Below, one piece after another: positions 1 to 9,311 of a stretch of 64,000 nucleotides of DNA; positions within the stretch are counted from its first letter, which is position 1; the number at the start of each line of letters is the position of its first letter. Origin of the DNA: Pseudomonas palmensis (GTDB lineage: Bacteria; Pseudomonadota; Gammaproteobacteria; Pseudomonadales; Pseudomonadaceae). A program made the position numbers and the translations under genes. The notes under the pieces are model-generated. The model was not told the origin of the DNA. It worked only from the letters and a program-made list of their open reading frames with translations, and ran no database searches. Where the stretch lies: the NCBI RefSeq assembly GCF_017848315.1, contig NZ_JAFKEC010000002.1:124001-188000 (forward strand), read 5' to 3'.

Positions 1-145
1 GCCAACGACTTTTTATTAATTTCGAGGGTGCCGGAATTTAGCTAAAGTGCACAGTTTTAAGCTAGATCTACTTCTCGCCGTAGGTCATCGTTATTTTTGC
101 GAGCTCTATAGCTATGGCCGTTATTTAAAACCTGGAGGACGTTCC

Positions 146-1771
146 ATGATGTTGAGACGACTTAATATAGCACCCCGGGCGTTCTCGGGATTTGCGTTTA
201 TTGCTGGGCTAGTTATTTTACTTGGATTATTTGCTCAGGGGCGCATGTCTGTGATCCGTGACGCAACGGTAAATATGGAAACTAACCTTCTGCCTAGTGT
301 AGGTTTTCTTGGAGAAATGACTGAAAATACACTGCGGTTACGTATTACCACTTTTCGCATCTTGGTCAATCGTGAGCCTGCTGCGCTCCAGGAAACTGAA
401 CGTCGCGTAAAAGAGTTGATTGAGCTCCTCCAGAAGTCAAAAGACAGCTATGCAATCCTGCCGTCGGGTGCCGATGAGCGAGCGCTCTACACTCAATTCG
501 ACAGTACCCTAAAGACATATTTGTCAGAGCAATCTCGGGCACTAGAGTTGTCACAGCAAGGACAGACTGAAGCTGTCCGCCAACTTGTAAATGGTCAGAT
601 GAAGGATTTGGCCGACTTGATGGGTGTTCAGCTCAGTAAGTTAATAGCTATAAATAAAGTTAACGCGAGTGATGCCTCGGACTTGGCGGGTGAACAATAC
701 AGCAACGCAAAGTTGGCTATTATCATCGTTTCGGTGGCTGCCACTCTGCTGACAGTGCTACTCGCTTGGTTGCTGACGCGAAGCATAGTAACCCCATTAA
801 GCGAAGCTGTGAGTGCTGCGCAGGACATTGCCGAAGGTAAGTTGACTGGACATATCGAGGTTGGAGGTAGTGATGAGCCTGCGCGGTTGCTAGGAGCATT
901 GTCCATCATGCAGCAGAATCTGCGTACAACGATAGCAATGATTTCTGGATCGGCCACGCAACTTGCCTCTGCAGCGGAGGAGTTAAGCGCCGTTACCGAG
1001 GAGTCTTCGCGGGGGCTGATGCAACAAAATAATGAACTTGAGCAGGCTGCAACAGCGGTCAACCAAATGACGGCTGCGGTCGAAGAAGTAGCCCGCAATG
1101 CAGTCTCTACCTCTCAAGCATCCCAGGCGTCTACCGACACTGCGCGCCAGGGGCGCGATAAGGTGGTAGAAACGGTGAAGGCCATTCAGGCCATGACTCA
1201 AGATGTACAAACTACCTCTGCTCAGGTCGAAGGTCTTGCTGAGCAAGGACGTGAGATTGGTAAAGTCCTGGATGTTATTCGTTCTATTGCCGAGCAGACC
1301 AATTTGCTGGCATTGAATGCAGCCATTGAGGCCGCGCGTGCAGGAGAGGCGGGCCGAGGGTTTGCAGTCGTGGCGGATGAGGTTCGCGCCTTGGCCCACA
1401 GGACTGCTCAATCTACCCAAGAAATAGAGCAGATGGTAGCGGGCATCCAAACTGGTACTGGCGATGCTGTTCAGTCGATGTCTCTTAATACCAACCGCAC
1501 GCAAAGCACCCTGGAGCTCGCACGCTCAGCGGGCGATGCGTTGGAACAAATCGCTGCCTCCATTTCTCAGATCAATGAGCGCAACTTGGTAATCGCCAGT
1601 GCATCCGAAGAACAGGCGCAGGTTTCTCGTGAGGTAGACCGGAACCTTGTGAACATTCGCGACCTGGCGACTCAATCCGCCACTGGAGCCAACCAGACCA
1701 GTGCCGCTAGCCACGAGTTGTCTAGGCTAGCCGTGGAACTCAATGGCATGGTCGCCCGTTTCGTTATCTAA
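146..1771 (+). CDS. Methyl-accepting chemotaxis protein
   Basis: Chemoreceptor of 541 aa that passes ligand signals to the CheA/CheW complex from the inner membrane. A first membrane segment lies at about residues 13-32, followed by a periplasmic four-helix-type region. A second membrane segment starts near residue 189 and leads into a HAMP domain. The long cytoplasmic coiled coil carries the hallmark hairpin [18 protein letters not shown] near residues 398-415. I chose the ATG at 146 because CTGGAGGAC lies just upstream; the frame is open back to 47 but that extension has no membrane or domain character. The ligand cannot be told from sequence. The gene stands alone, with no che genes nearby, as is common for Pseudomonas receptors. 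Confidence 0.95.
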   Translation: MMLRRLNIAPRAFSGFAFIAGLVILLGLFAQGRMSVIRDATVNMETNLLPSVGFLGEMTENTLRLRITTFRILVNREPAALQETERRVKELIELLQKSKDSYAILPSGADERALYTQFDSTLKTYLSEQSRALELSQQGQTEAVRQLVNGQMKDLADLMGVQLSKLIAINKVNASDASDLAGEQYSNAKLAIIIVSVAATLLTVLLAWLLTRSIVTPLSEAVSAAQDIAEGKLTGHIEVGGSDEPARLLGALSIMQQNLRTTIAMISGSATQLASAAEELSAVTEESSRGLMQQNNELEQAATAVNQMTAAVEEVARNAVSTSQASQASTDTARQGRDKVVETVKAIQAMTQDVQTTSAQVEGLAEQGREIGKVLDVIRSIAEQTNLLALNAAIEAARAGEAGRGFAVVADEVRALAHRTAQSTQEIEQMVAGIQTGTGDAVQSMSLNTNRTQSTLELARSAGDALEQIAASISQINERNLVIASASEEQAQVSREVDRNLVNIRDLATQSATGANQTSAASHELSRLAVELNGMVARFVI

Positions 1772-2283
1772 ATGACTCAGGGCGCTCTTCGTGCTCGCAA
1801 CAGTGACGATAGTGCTTTTGACTAACCTGTCCGAATCTTTGGAAATCAGGGCTTGCAGTGACGTCGGGGTCTTGAAGTGGCTTGAGTGGCGTTTGCCATT
1901 CCTTCCGTAACTTCTGCGCGACCGAACCGCTGTTCTCATGAGCGTTTGTCTCAACGTAGGGGCACGAGGGGTGCAAGCGCCCTGTCAATTTGCCCTTCGA
2001 GCTCTAGCGTGAACGGCCATGGTGTCTGCATATTTTCATGCGGACGCTGTCACCGTTATCGCTATGATTGCCGATACCCGCAGTCACTGTCTGAACTGCA
2101 TGTCCGAGAGGAGCCGTTTCCTACCTCAGTTGACCTGTGCTTTCAGGTCTTCAGCGTCGCCTCAGCGGTTAATGAGTGAAGTCAACGTTTGGGTGCCACT
2201 CCTCCTTGTAGCAACAGGCATCTGATCGTTGATCACTTCCGCTCGCAAATAGGCCAAACAATCAGTGTAGAGAGGAGCGCACT
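1772..2283. other. Intergenic stretch, no gene recognised
   Basis: Short overlapping frames on both strands show no domain, no Shine-Dalgarno sequence and no coherent composition. I see no insertion-sequence end or clear terminator after the chemoreceptor gene. The last 20 bases hold the GAGAGGAGC ribosome-binding site of the next gene. Confidence 0.5.
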
Positions 2284-2490
2284 GTGCGAACCTTAGAAGG
2301 TATCGCCAAGGCTGGCGAGCCGCTGCTGCGCGGAGCCCTTGAAGCGATCCGGGCGCATCAAAAAGCTCAGGATCAAAAGGCATCTCTGGAAGAGGTAGAG
2401 CGCCGTCGATTGCGAGCGGAGTCCCTTTATCACGAGGTAGTGAATTTCCAGTTGCTGGCAACCTGTAGTCTGCCTGACCTGATTCACTAA
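2284..2490 (+). CDS. Small helical protein, tandem paralogue A
   Basis: Encodes 68 aa starting at GTG, with GAGAGGAGC upstream. The central part (RAHQKAQDQ...EEVERRRLRAESLYHEV) is predicted to be helical and charged. It aligns with the product of the next gene (RRYHQAQDAG...EVEKLRLIAEALFQSVADYQ), so the two are tandem paralogues 11 nt apart and probably cotranscribed. No known domain is recognised and no function can be given. The size and dense helices would suit a small regulatory or binding protein. Confidence 0.65.
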   Translation: MRTLEGIAKAGEPLLRGALEAIRAHQKAQDQKASLEEVERRRLRAESLYHEVVNFQLLATCSLPDLIH

Positions 2491-2501
2491 TCGGAGCATT
2501 T

Positions 2502-2708
2502 ATGCCAAAACTGTCCGATCTCCTGCCGCCCGACCATCCAGCCTACTCTGAGGCAGTTGAGGCGATGCGCCGTTACCATCAAGCTCAGGACGCTGGCGCG
2601 CCCGCAATCGAAGTGGAAAAACTACGCTTGATTGCCGAGGCCCTGTTCCAGTCTGTAGCTGACTATCAAATGAGGGCATTCGGCAGTGGCGGGGGGACTA
2701 CGCACTGA
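2502..2708 (+). CDS. Small helical protein, tandem paralogue B
   Basis: Encodes 68 aa from an ATG preceded by CGGAGCATTT. It shares the pattern (R)xxHQAQD...(E)VExxRLxAExLxxxV with the upstream gene, which marks a local duplication that has since diverged. The N-terminus (MPKLSDLLPPDHPAYSEAVE) differs from its partner. The C-terminus ends in a glycine-rich tail. Function unknown. The conserved spacing of charged residues in both copies suggests that both are maintained as proteins. Confidence 0.68.
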   Translation: MPKLSDLLPPDHPAYSEAVEAMRRYHQAQDAGAPAIEVEKLRLIAEALFQSVADYQMRAFGSGGGTTH

Positions 2709-2936
2709 TGGGCGTCTGGATAGTCGGCTCCATGCTTTGCAGAGGCCGATAGAAGAATGCAAAAAACGGCCACTCAGCTTCTCTGAGGAGCAAAAAATAG
2801 AGTACGTAAAATTATAAGTAGGTAGCCTGCAAGTAATTTACAAAAGTAACGGTAACTCAACCGTCCGGCTGCTCGTCGATCTATCGCAGACTTTAATGAC
2901 AAAAGCTACCATTGCAGTAGCTTTGTCTGTAACAAG

Positions 2937-3065
2937 CTATTTCTTTGAAGGTTTGCTCGGCTTCAAGTCAGGATTGTTACCTTGCGTGCCTTTATTGTCA
3001 CGGCGACGTTTATCTACTTCGCCGGTTGATTTGGCAATAGGCTTTGGGCCTGGTTTAAGCGCCAT
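2937..3065 (-). CDS. Small basic lysine/proline-rich protein (42 aa)
   Basis: The frame is open further upstream, but the ATG at 3065 has an excellent AAGGAAG ribosome-binding site six bases away, so I take the product to be 42 aa (MALKPGPKPIAKSTGEVDKR...). It is strongly basic, low in hydrophobic residues and probably disordered. No family is recognised. Its leader (AACACAAGGAAGATCTTATG) is almost identical to the leader of the SIR2-type gene that starts at 39882. Confidence 0.5.
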   Translation of the reverse strand: MALKPGPKPIAKSTGEVDKRRRDNKGTQGNNPDLKPSKPSKK

Positions 3066-3191
3066 AAGATCTTCCTTGTGTTGATGTAGATGTTGGTGGT
3101 GCTCAATGATCTTATTGCTGTTGATGGGCGCTTTCAAGATGTGTGCGAAGCTTAATTCGCGGTATGTGGAAAAATTAACTAGCTTTGTCAC

Positions 3192-3734
3192 TAGCTGTCG
3201 GTAGCTGTCCGGCAGACAAGTTATTGATATGCCTCAAATAGTTTGCCCCTACAGCTCCAATCGCACTTACGTTCAGCATCGCTTGAGCGCGATGCACACA
3301 ACCTTCCAGCTCCCGCGTTCGCTAGCTGCATAGGAGTTCTGGCGCTTTTCAACTCGCCTCCGCTATAAGTGGCAGCATCGGCAGAAGGTGGTCAGCTCTA
3401 GGCGGTTGGCTGTTGGCCAGTAGGTCTGCGTTCTCCAGCTTAGAGGTGGCGATCGCCGATCAGCCTAGCCGCTTGCTTGGCCATCACAAGCAACCGTAGC
3501 AAACTCGGAAGCTTTCCCTGCGCGCTGTGCTGGTGCTCCGACCAGCAGCCTCTCCGAAACACGTTTGGCAAGGCGAAGCGAGCCTATGGCAGCGGCGCAC
3601 TCCAGCGCTGCGTCGTCGAAGTCCTCGCCCTGCGTGCGAACACCTTCACCAGTCGTCGAGGATGAATTTCAGCTAGCTTTTACAGGTGCGGGGACGCTCA
3701 GTGACTTGGCTTTGAAGACCCGGATTAAACAAAC
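3192..3734. other. Intergenic stretch, no gene recognised
   Basis: About 540 bp without a convincing reading frame. The short frame at 3477-3665 has no ribosome-binding site and an irregular composition. No repeats or insertion-sequence ends were identified. Confidence 0.45.
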
Positions 3735-4187
3735 TTAGTGCCAATGCCGTTGGACTGTCGTCCTAGGTAGCTCCAGTTCTTTGGCCACCTCGACCTGCTT
3801 TAGCCCCTGCCTCTTGAGCTCCTGGACTTTGGCGCGAACAGCGGCTGCTCGAAGACTAGTCGGATGGGTTCCATCCAGGGCATCCGCTGAAGCAGGAGGC
3901 ACCTGGTCAATCAATCCGAGCGATTCCAGATCTTTGATGGCCTGCAGAAGCACGGCCCTTGGAGTAGCCCCGGAATCACAAGCCATGGCAACGGCGATTA
4001 ATGCTGAGGGTGAGAGATCGAGAGCCCGGGCTAGGTCACCGGCTACCTTGACCGTTGGGTAGGTTTTGCCGCTTTCGAGCTGACTGACATGCGATCCCGT
4101 TACTGCGCCTGTTAAGTCCTTCTGATTCAGCCCTTGGGTTTTACGAATCAGCCGCAGCGCTGCCGCGAAACCTTCCTGAATCGACAT
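3735..4187 (-). CDS. XRE-family transcriptional regulator with second C-terminal HTH
   Basis: 150 aa if started at the ATG at 4187 (MSIQEGFAAALRLIRKTQGL); the frame extends upstream, but only this start puts the Cro/CI-type HTH at the N-terminus. Residues about 8-60 form a standard XRE fold (RKTQGLNQKDL...SHVSQLESGKTYPTV). The C-terminal 35 residues (RAKVQELKRQGLKQVEVAKE...RTTVQRHW) look like a second, Hin/MarR-type HTH. Probably a DNA-binding repressor of its own or a neighbouring gene. Divergent from the membrane-protein gene at 4422. Confidence 0.85.
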   Translation of the reverse strand: MSIQEGFAAALRLIRKTQGLNQKDLTGAVTGSHVSQLESGKTYPTVKVAGDLARALDLSPSALIAVAMACDSGATPRAVLLQAIKDLESLGLIDQVPPASADALDGTHPTSLRAAAVRAKVQELKRQGLKQVEVAKELELPRTTVQRHWH

Positions 4188-4421
4188 GGCGGCACCCCAA
4201 AAGCAGACGGTATGCCGCGTTTGCCTGATTCCATACAAATCTATATATTGAATCGCGTGGGTTTTCTCCGTGATGATCCGCGTGGGCTGTACGCCGGCGA
4301 GTTGACGTGCTGCCCACCAGTGGCGAATGAGCTTGGTGGCGGGGGGCGTTCGTACAGTCGCCTTCAGATACCAAGGCTGATCGAGAACTTGTCGACGGAA
4401 CAGGCATTAAGGAAAGCTAGG

Positions 4422-4934
4422 ATGTCGGAGTTGAGGAAAGTAACCGTTACTGTAAAAAATTATGAATTTCACTCATCTCAAGACTGCGCACGTCTCTATA
4501 AAAAGGTTCGCTTGTTGGATGAGTCAGGCAAAATTTTCTACTATCAAAACCTAATTATTCCTAAATACGTTGAGAGCAGAGGTGCGTTTGCATCTGATGT
4601 GCCAAGGACGTGGTATGTTAAAAATATTCATAAGTCCGCCATTGTGCTGGTCGCGTTTGAAACCAAAAGCGGCACAGTTGAATATGACCTGGACGAAGTT
4701 CGTCAGTTGTCACGATCCGGTTTTTTGGCCGGCGTTCTGATTGGCGTTGCGTCGATCCCAGCGGGCATCGTCATTGCGACTGCGACCTTCGGTTTCGGCC
4801 TCCTGCTGATTCCCTTCGGCCTGTACCAAGCTTACAAGCAGATTTTCAAGATCCCAGCCATCCTGAGTCGAAAGCGGCTGCTGGAGGACTTTTCCCGGTT
4901 AGGAATTGGTGCGGGAGAGGGGTGGTCGCGCTAG
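4422..4934 (+). CDS. Predicted inner-membrane protein, unknown function
   Basis: 170 aa from the ATG at 4422, chosen because AAGGAAAG lies a few bases upstream; the longer frame back to 4134 overlaps the divergent XRE gene and looks non-coding. The N-terminal 95 residues are soluble and beta-rich. Two adjacent hydrophobic stretches follow (GFLAGVLIGVASIPAGIVIA and TFGFGLLLIPFGLYQAYK), consistent with a hairpin anchor. The C-terminus is short and basic. No family recognised. Confidence 0.7.
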   Translation: MSELRKVTVTVKNYEFHSSQDCARLYKKVRLLDESGKIFYYQNLIIPKYVESRGAFASDVPRTWYVKNIHKSAIVLVAFETKSGTVEYDLDEVRQLSRSGFLAGVLIGVASIPAGIVIATATFGFGLLLIPFGLYQAYKQIFKIPAILSRKRLLEDFSRLGIGAGEGWSR

Positions 4935-4987
4935 ACGTCTGGTGTAGTGAGTGTATGTAAGCAGTCGAAGGCTACGAACGCACCCAC

Positions 4988-5184
4988 TCAGTGCACGGCC
5001 TTCTGATCGACCTCCCGCTTCCATAGTTCATGCACTGTCTGCATGGAGATCCCCAGCTTCTGAGCAGTCGCTGATTGAGTAAATTGTAGGTCTTTTGTTT
5101 TCGAATGGCCGCCTCCCTGATGCGAGGGTTATTCAGGATCGCTCGCTCTATCCTGGCCGGGTATGGCACATGGTCAGCTTCCAC
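4988..5184 (-). pseudogene. Frameshifted remnant of a small HTH-like gene
   Basis: On the minus strand one frame reads VPYPARIERAILNNPRIREA from a GTG at 5184. A second frame, entered near 5098, reads TAQKLGISMQTVHELWKREV and ends at a TGA at 4988. The second part has the spacing of a helix-turn-helix (AxKLGIS-xxTVxxLWK). Joining them needs one frameshift, so I read this as a broken small DNA-binding gene. The link between the halves is inferred. Confidence 0.3.
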
Positions 5185-5293
5185 CGAACTTCAATATAGC
5201 GCTAAACCGTCAATTGGAAGGCCATGCAGAAGCTTCTCAGCAGGCTCTGTGGTCGTTCAGGCATGCGGCCCCGGCCCAGGCAAAGGTTCCTGA

Positions 5294-6022
5294 ATGAAGA
5301 TTTTGATCTACTCGGATTTGCACAACGAATTCGACTGCTTCACCCCGCCGAGCGTCAGTGTAGATCTTGTGATTTTGGCAGGAGATATCGACCTGCTGAA
5401 CCGAGGTGTGAAGTGGGCCAATGAGACGTTCAGCAGTGATGTGATTTATTGCAGCGGCAACCACGAGTTTTACAAAGGCCATCTCACACGCACTCGCGAG
5501 AAAATGGAGACAGCAGCGGCCTCGCATGTTCACGTCCTGGACAACCAAGTCTGGACGTCGAACAACGTCCGGTTCCTGGTCGCGACGTGTTGGACAGATT
5601 TCAGTGGTACTGGGGATGTGATAGCTGCCTCCAGTGCGTGTGTGCGGGGAATGAACGATTTTCGAATGATCCGTACGGGCAGTGAGTATCGACGTATCCG
5701 GCCTGCAGATCTCATCGAAATGAATCGTGCTTCATGCGAATTTCTCCGCGAGCAGCTCGCCACCTCCTTCGTTGGCCAAACCGTCGTCGTAACCCATCAC
5801 TGTCCCATTCCTGAGGCTTCCGGGTCAGAGTACTCAGGGCACTTGAGTGCTGCCTATTTCAATCGTTGGCACGCGCTCGTTGATCAGGCTGATGTCTGGA
5901 TTTTTGGGCATACCCACCATGCGATCGATCGGTCTTACGGGCGGTGCCGGCTGATCTCAAATCCGCGTGGGTATCCATCAGAAAAAACCGGCTTTAACCC
6001 GTGCAAAATTTTGGAGATTTGA
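5294..6022 (+). CDS. Calcineurin-like metallophosphoesterase
   Basis: 242 aa with the full two-metal phosphoesterase signature: SDLHNE near residue 7, AGDID near 29, GNHEF near 55, THHCPIP near 168 and GHTHH near 202. Enzymes of this fold hydrolyse phosphomono- or phosphodiesters using Mn, Fe or similar ions. The substrate cannot be deduced. It is soluble with no signal peptide. The next gene starts one base after the stop codon, so the two form an operon and may work together. The start ATG follows CAGGCAAAGGTTCCTGA, which has only a weak ribosome-binding site. Confidence 0.88.
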   Translation: MKILIYSDLHNEFDCFTPPSVSVDLVILAGDIDLLNRGVKWANETFSSDVIYCSGNHEFYKGHLTRTREKMETAAASHVHVLDNQVWTSNNVRFLVATCWTDFSGTGDVIAASSACVRGMNDFRMIRTGSEYRRIRPADLIEMNRASCEFLREQLATSFVGQTVVVTHHCPIPEASGSEYSGHLSAAYFNRWHALVDQADVWIFGHTHHAIDRSYGRCRLISNPRGYPSEKTGFNPCKILEI

Positions 6023-6023
6023 A

Positions 6024-6344
6024 GTGTTGAACGACGCCAGGTGCTCAGTGAACGACGAGCCCCCCATCCCTCTGAAAGTGTTAGCTGCGAAGCGTATCAA
6101 GTGGGGTGTGATCATCGATGCCTACTTGATCGATGTCGCGAGGGTAGGGGCACGCTACTCGGCCATGGCTTTCTCGGATCGCTCGGGCCTCATTCAGGAC
6201 GGAGAGACAGTCGCTACTCCGCCGGCTAAGACTGTCGATGAGCAGCAGGGCTTTGTATTACTCCAGAGCCTCTGTGGTCGAGATCATTACGTCGTCGTGA
6301 ATTGGCTCGAAGCCGATAAAGCTAGCACTCATCCCTGCCCCTGA
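6024..6344 (+). CDS. Hypothetical protein cotranscribed with phosphoesterase
   Basis: 106 aa from a GTG two bases after the phosphoesterase stop; TTGGAGAT provides the ribosome-binding site inside the end of that gene. A TTG three bases later is an alternative start. The product has a beta-rich middle (KWGVIIDAYLIDVARVGARY) and a C-terminal CGRDHYVVVNWL stretch. No family is recognised. The tight coupling suggests an accessory role to the phosphoesterase. Confidence 0.6.
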   Translation: MLNDARCSVNDEPPIPLKVLAAKRIKWGVIIDAYLIDVARVGARYSAMAFSDRSGLIQDGETVATPPAKTVDEQQGFVLLQSLCGRDHYVVVNWLEADKASTHPCP

Positions 6345-6473
6345 AATGATCCGGATCATCGACCAGAGTAGGGTTTGGCCGGGGCCAGTGTGCTCTTGGA
6401 TGAGGCAATCGCTTTCGCGCGGAGTCGGGTTCGGATGAAAGCCAGTGGGCTGTCGATTCCTAGTTCTGGATTG

Positions 6474-6534
6474 TGTAAACCGGTTTATTGACGTGTAAAC
6501 CTACTTAGTTTACAGGTCAAAAAAATGGTTTACA
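6474..6534. repeat. 61-bp composite TGTAAACC/TTTACA repeat, copy 1
   Basis: Contains two direct TGTAAACC elements followed by two inverted TTTACA elements, with the middle held as ACAGGTCAAAAA. The same arrangement with the same spacing occurs at 43079-43139, although the intervening bases differ. It lies about 125 bp upstream of the HAD-hydrolase gene. It could be a multi-site operator or a recombination site; the sequence alone does not decide. Confidence 0.65.
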
Positions 6535-6660
6535 GTCGAATTCTGGCGGGGCTAAGTCCTGAGGAAAACGGGTGGCGGAGCAGGCTCAGGCTCAGTTCCG
6601 TCTTGCTACTACTTGATCCGAACAATGGCTTTTGAACAGGCTGGACAGGAAGAAGGGCAC

Positions 6661-7311
6661 ATGATTTCAGCAGTCGTTTTCGATGCATTCGGTACTGTTG
6701 TTCGCATCGGTCGACGCACCAACCCTTACGGCGCTTTGTTTAAAGAAGGCCGCCGACAGGGTTTGGCGCTAACACCCGATAACACTCATTTCGTGATGAC
6801 AGCGAACCTCAGTTTTGACCAGGTAGCTGATCATCTGGGGATCGAACTTTCTTCTTCGAAGCGTGCGGAGATGAACGATGCGTTGGGCAAGGAATTGGCA
6901 TCTATCGAGCCATACCCTGATGCCCTTGAGGTGATTGACCGACTGCAGGAAGCGGGGCTGCTCATTGGCATCTGTTCGAACCTAGCCCAGCCCTACGGCC
7001 TTGTGATCAGGAAAGCCTTCCCGCGCGTGCAATGTCACGCTTTCAGTTACGAGCTTGGGGTCATGAAGCCTGACCCCAGTATTTACCTGAGCCTATGCCG
7101 GAAGCTGGGCGTGTGGGCCCCCCACGCCGCGCTTGAAAAAGCCCGAGAGAAAGACCGAGTGGTGATGATCGGCGACTCCAGAAAATGCGACAGAGATGGC
7201 CCCAGAGCTGTGGGAATCGTCGGGTATCACTTGGATCGGTCAGGCCAGGGGAAGATCAGCGACCTCGTGCAATTCGCCAGCCTGGTCACCGACCACAATC
7301 GCGTCGGTTGA
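6661..7311 (+). CDS. HAD-superfamily hydrolase
   Basis: 216 aa from the ATG at 6661, preceded by GGAAGAAGG. HAD motifs are visible in order: VVFDAFGTVV (motif I), ICSNLA (motif II), MKPDPSIY (motif III lysine) and VMIGDSRKCDRDGPRAVG (motif IV). Motif I reads DxFxT, as in many phosphatases and dehalogenases of the family, and a helical cap lies between motifs I and II. The likely reaction is dephosphorylation of a small metabolite. The gene stands alone downstream of the 61-bp repeat. Confidence 0.88.
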   Translation: MISAVVFDAFGTVVRIGRRTNPYGALFKEGRRQGLALTPDNTHFVMTANLSFDQVADHLGIELSSSKRAEMNDALGKELASIEPYPDALEVIDRLQEAGLLIGICSNLAQPYGLVIRKAFPRVQCHAFSYELGVMKPDPSIYLSLCRKLGVWAPHAALEKAREKDRVVMIGDSRKCDRDGPRAVGIVGYHLDRSGQGKISDLVQFASLVTDHNRVG

Positions 7312-8148
7312 GCAGTAACCATTGAATGATCAGAGCAAACCAGAGCTCAGCCCAGAACGCCCTCTGTTGATCATCCACGCAGCCGGCCCAGCTCTCCAGC
7401 TGAACCACCCTGATCAGCCTTGCGAATGGACGCTGAGTTAGATCGGCACGAACCTGCTGCACCTGACACTTCCTCGGCTCACACCAGGGACACGAATAGT
7501 TGTTTTTAGTGCGTGCTGGCCCTATGAAATCGCACGGTTTCTGCCTATCTTTGAGTTGGATCTGCCTCTGCCGGGGACTGTGCCATGGCGCCCGTCAGGC
7601 CTTTGATGCGTTGCTGATGAACCCCAAATTGGGGAAAGCTACTACCATCGTAACAATCGTCAAAATGTCACATTCCAAGGACAGCGTTGGACAACCTTGT
7701 TCAATTGCGACATCTCTTATCAATTTGCGACGTTTTCGCCACCCCCCCTCTTGAAATTTTTAAAGCGAGACGGAGTTCTATATTTGAGAGCAAAAAGATT
7801 TTCTACCGTGTCGGCGCCACCGATGATGCTTGGATAAGACACGGTGTGATGGCCGATCTTTTCGCTTTTGATCTGAGCGCTTTTCAGGCCTCAATTGCCT
7901 TGCCGATAGGCGAGGCGAGGGCCGGTAGGGGAGATCGTCTTTTTGGCCGTAAGGCCGCTGCTTTTGCTTTTGACTTCAAATAACAAGCTGAACCCAATTT
8001 TTTGAGTGGAGTAGCTCCGTCTCAAAATGCACCCATGTCAGACAACCTACGGCGACGCTGGAGTTGCGCCGCCTTATTTTCCCTAGTGCATACGGGTGTC
8101 CTTGCCTCTGGTTATCAGCATATTGATCTGCATAATGATGTCCTCGGA
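7312..8148. other. Long gene-poor stretch with transposon-end-like repeats
   Basis: No convincing gene in about 840 bp. At about 7701-7732 the element CAATTGCGAC recurs as CAATTTGCGAC about 20 bp on, next to an A/T-rich segment; spaced direct repeats of this kind resemble transposase-binding sites at transposon ends. No transposase gene lies nearby. The frames at 7500-7983 and 8002-8337 lack ribosome-binding sites. Confidence 0.4.
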
Positions 8149-8310
8149 TTACCGAGTAGCATTTGCCTCCACCAAGGCCTGCTCCAACGCCTCCAGCGCA
8201 TCCTGCAGGCGTTGATTCTCACGAGGATCACTGCTTGTTGGTCTGTAGGCCTGGCAGTGGCGCAAGAGGGCTTCCAGGTCGTTCTGATTCAGGTCAAATT
8301 CGATGTGCAT
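8149..8310 (-). CDS. Small acidic helical protein (53 aa)
   Basis: Reads MHIEFDLNQNDLEALLRHCQ and ends with a helical tail (LQDALEALEQALVEANATR). The regular leucine/alanine heptads and consistent codon use support a real protein. The ribosome-binding site is weak (GAGCCTGAGC); a TTG 15 bases upstream is an alternative start. It is divergent from the gene beginning near 8397, so the roughly 85 bp between them probably hold both promoters. Confidence 0.5.
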   Translation of the reverse strand: MHIEFDLNQNDLEALLRHCQAYRPTSSDPRENQRLQDALEALEQALVEANATR

Positions 8311-8396
8311 GCTCAGGCTCAATTCCAGGGCTGTTAAATGTCGTGCCGTGTTCTAGTGGGCACGGTGTAGTTGTGCTGTAGCAGCGAGGTTTGTGC

Positions 8397-8747
8397 TTGG
8401 ACAGTGATGTGGAAAAGCTGGTGTGGGAAAGGGCGTGGCAGGTCTACGCGGATTCGCTTAGCTTGATTCTGAGTGAGGCACTGGTCGGCTACAAGCGCAC
8501 CGCTGGCTTCGACGATTTGACCCGGCTCTACGAGGACACACTCGGCGGCGAGACACTGATGAGTTTGAGACACGCCTTGAAGCTTCGCTGGCCTGATAGC
8601 GATGTGGGGCATGCAGAACCTTATGTTCAGCTCCGATCCCGTCTTCGGTCATACCTCGCGCAGTATTTACTGCGTAAGCTCGTCTTTGAGCATGAGGGCA
8701 CGCCTGCTCTGAGAGATGCCTTTTTTGCGGGAGATCTTGGTGTATGA
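8397..8747 (+). CDS. Hypothetical protein
   Basis: About 116 aa from a TTG at 8397 (GCGAGG eight bases upstream); a GTG at 8409 is possible. The sequence is helical with many charged residues (VEKLVWERAWQVYADSLSLI, LRSYLAQYLLRKLVFEHEG). No domain recognised. It has normal amino-acid composition, unlike the shadow frames around it. An insertion-sequence remnant follows downstream. Confidence 0.5.
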   Translation: MDSDVEKLVWERAWQVYADSLSLILSEALVGYKRTAGFDDLTRLYEDTLGGETLMSLRHALKLRWPDSDVGHAEPYVQLRSRLRSYLAQYLLRKLVFEHEGTPALRDAFFAGDLGV

Positions 8748-8799
8748 ATAACGGCGTCGATCAGAATCAATCTGATGCTGACCGGGCCCCGTTTTGAAT

Positions 8800-9165
8800 G
8801 AACTACGTCCAGCCACTTTTGGACGAGGTCAGCATTCCATCGAGCCAACCTAGCCGCCCGCGTAAGCGCCGTAAATGGTTGCTTACCTACAAGGGCTACA
8901 ACGTCGAAGCGCTACGCCGCTAATGCGACCAATAGCGAATGCAGCCCGCCATCTCCCTGCGCTCGAAGAAATGCAAGCCCAAGCCTAGATTACCCAGAGT
9001 GTTCGATCAGCCCAAGTATCGACAGCGCAACATCACCAAGCGCATGTTTGGCTGGCTGAAGAGAACCTCCGGGCTTCGATAAGCTTGCCAGAGGCTATGC
9101 CGCCATAGTCTCACTGGCTTGTTCCATGCGGTACAGAGCCTATTGCCGGCGCACCCTCGCAGGGC
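8800..9165 (+). pseudogene. Degraded IS5-family transposase (C-terminal part)
   Basis: Reads PRKRRKWLLTYKGYNVEALRR, then a stop, then QPAISLRSKKCKPKPRLPRV, then QPKYRQRNITKRMFGWLK, then a frameshift. Each piece aligns with the intact transposase at 55602-56458 (RWLLADKGYDADALRR, FDRPKYRQRNVIERMFGWLK). It is therefore a decayed relative of that element, with the N-terminal half missing. It sits just before the stress-gene regulon, so it may mark an old insertion boundary. Confidence 0.8.
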
Positions 9166-9311
9166 TCAGCCCAGAGCCTATTCAGTGCCTTCAACCCTGA
9201 TAAGGCCAGGCTTGACTCTGACCGAGCCTCAACCACATTTCGCGAATATGGATCGCTCCACTTGAGCCTTTGCACTGCCTACGCTCATTCGAATCTTCTT
9301 TTTGAAGATGG

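Noticed and set aside
983-1504. 173-aa minus-strand frame within the chemoreceptor gene
   Set aside because: Antisense shadow of the methyl-accepting signalling domain.
2162-2461. 99-aa minus frame overlapping the first small paralogue
   Set aside because: Overlaps the plus-strand gene that has a homologous tandem partner; no start signal.
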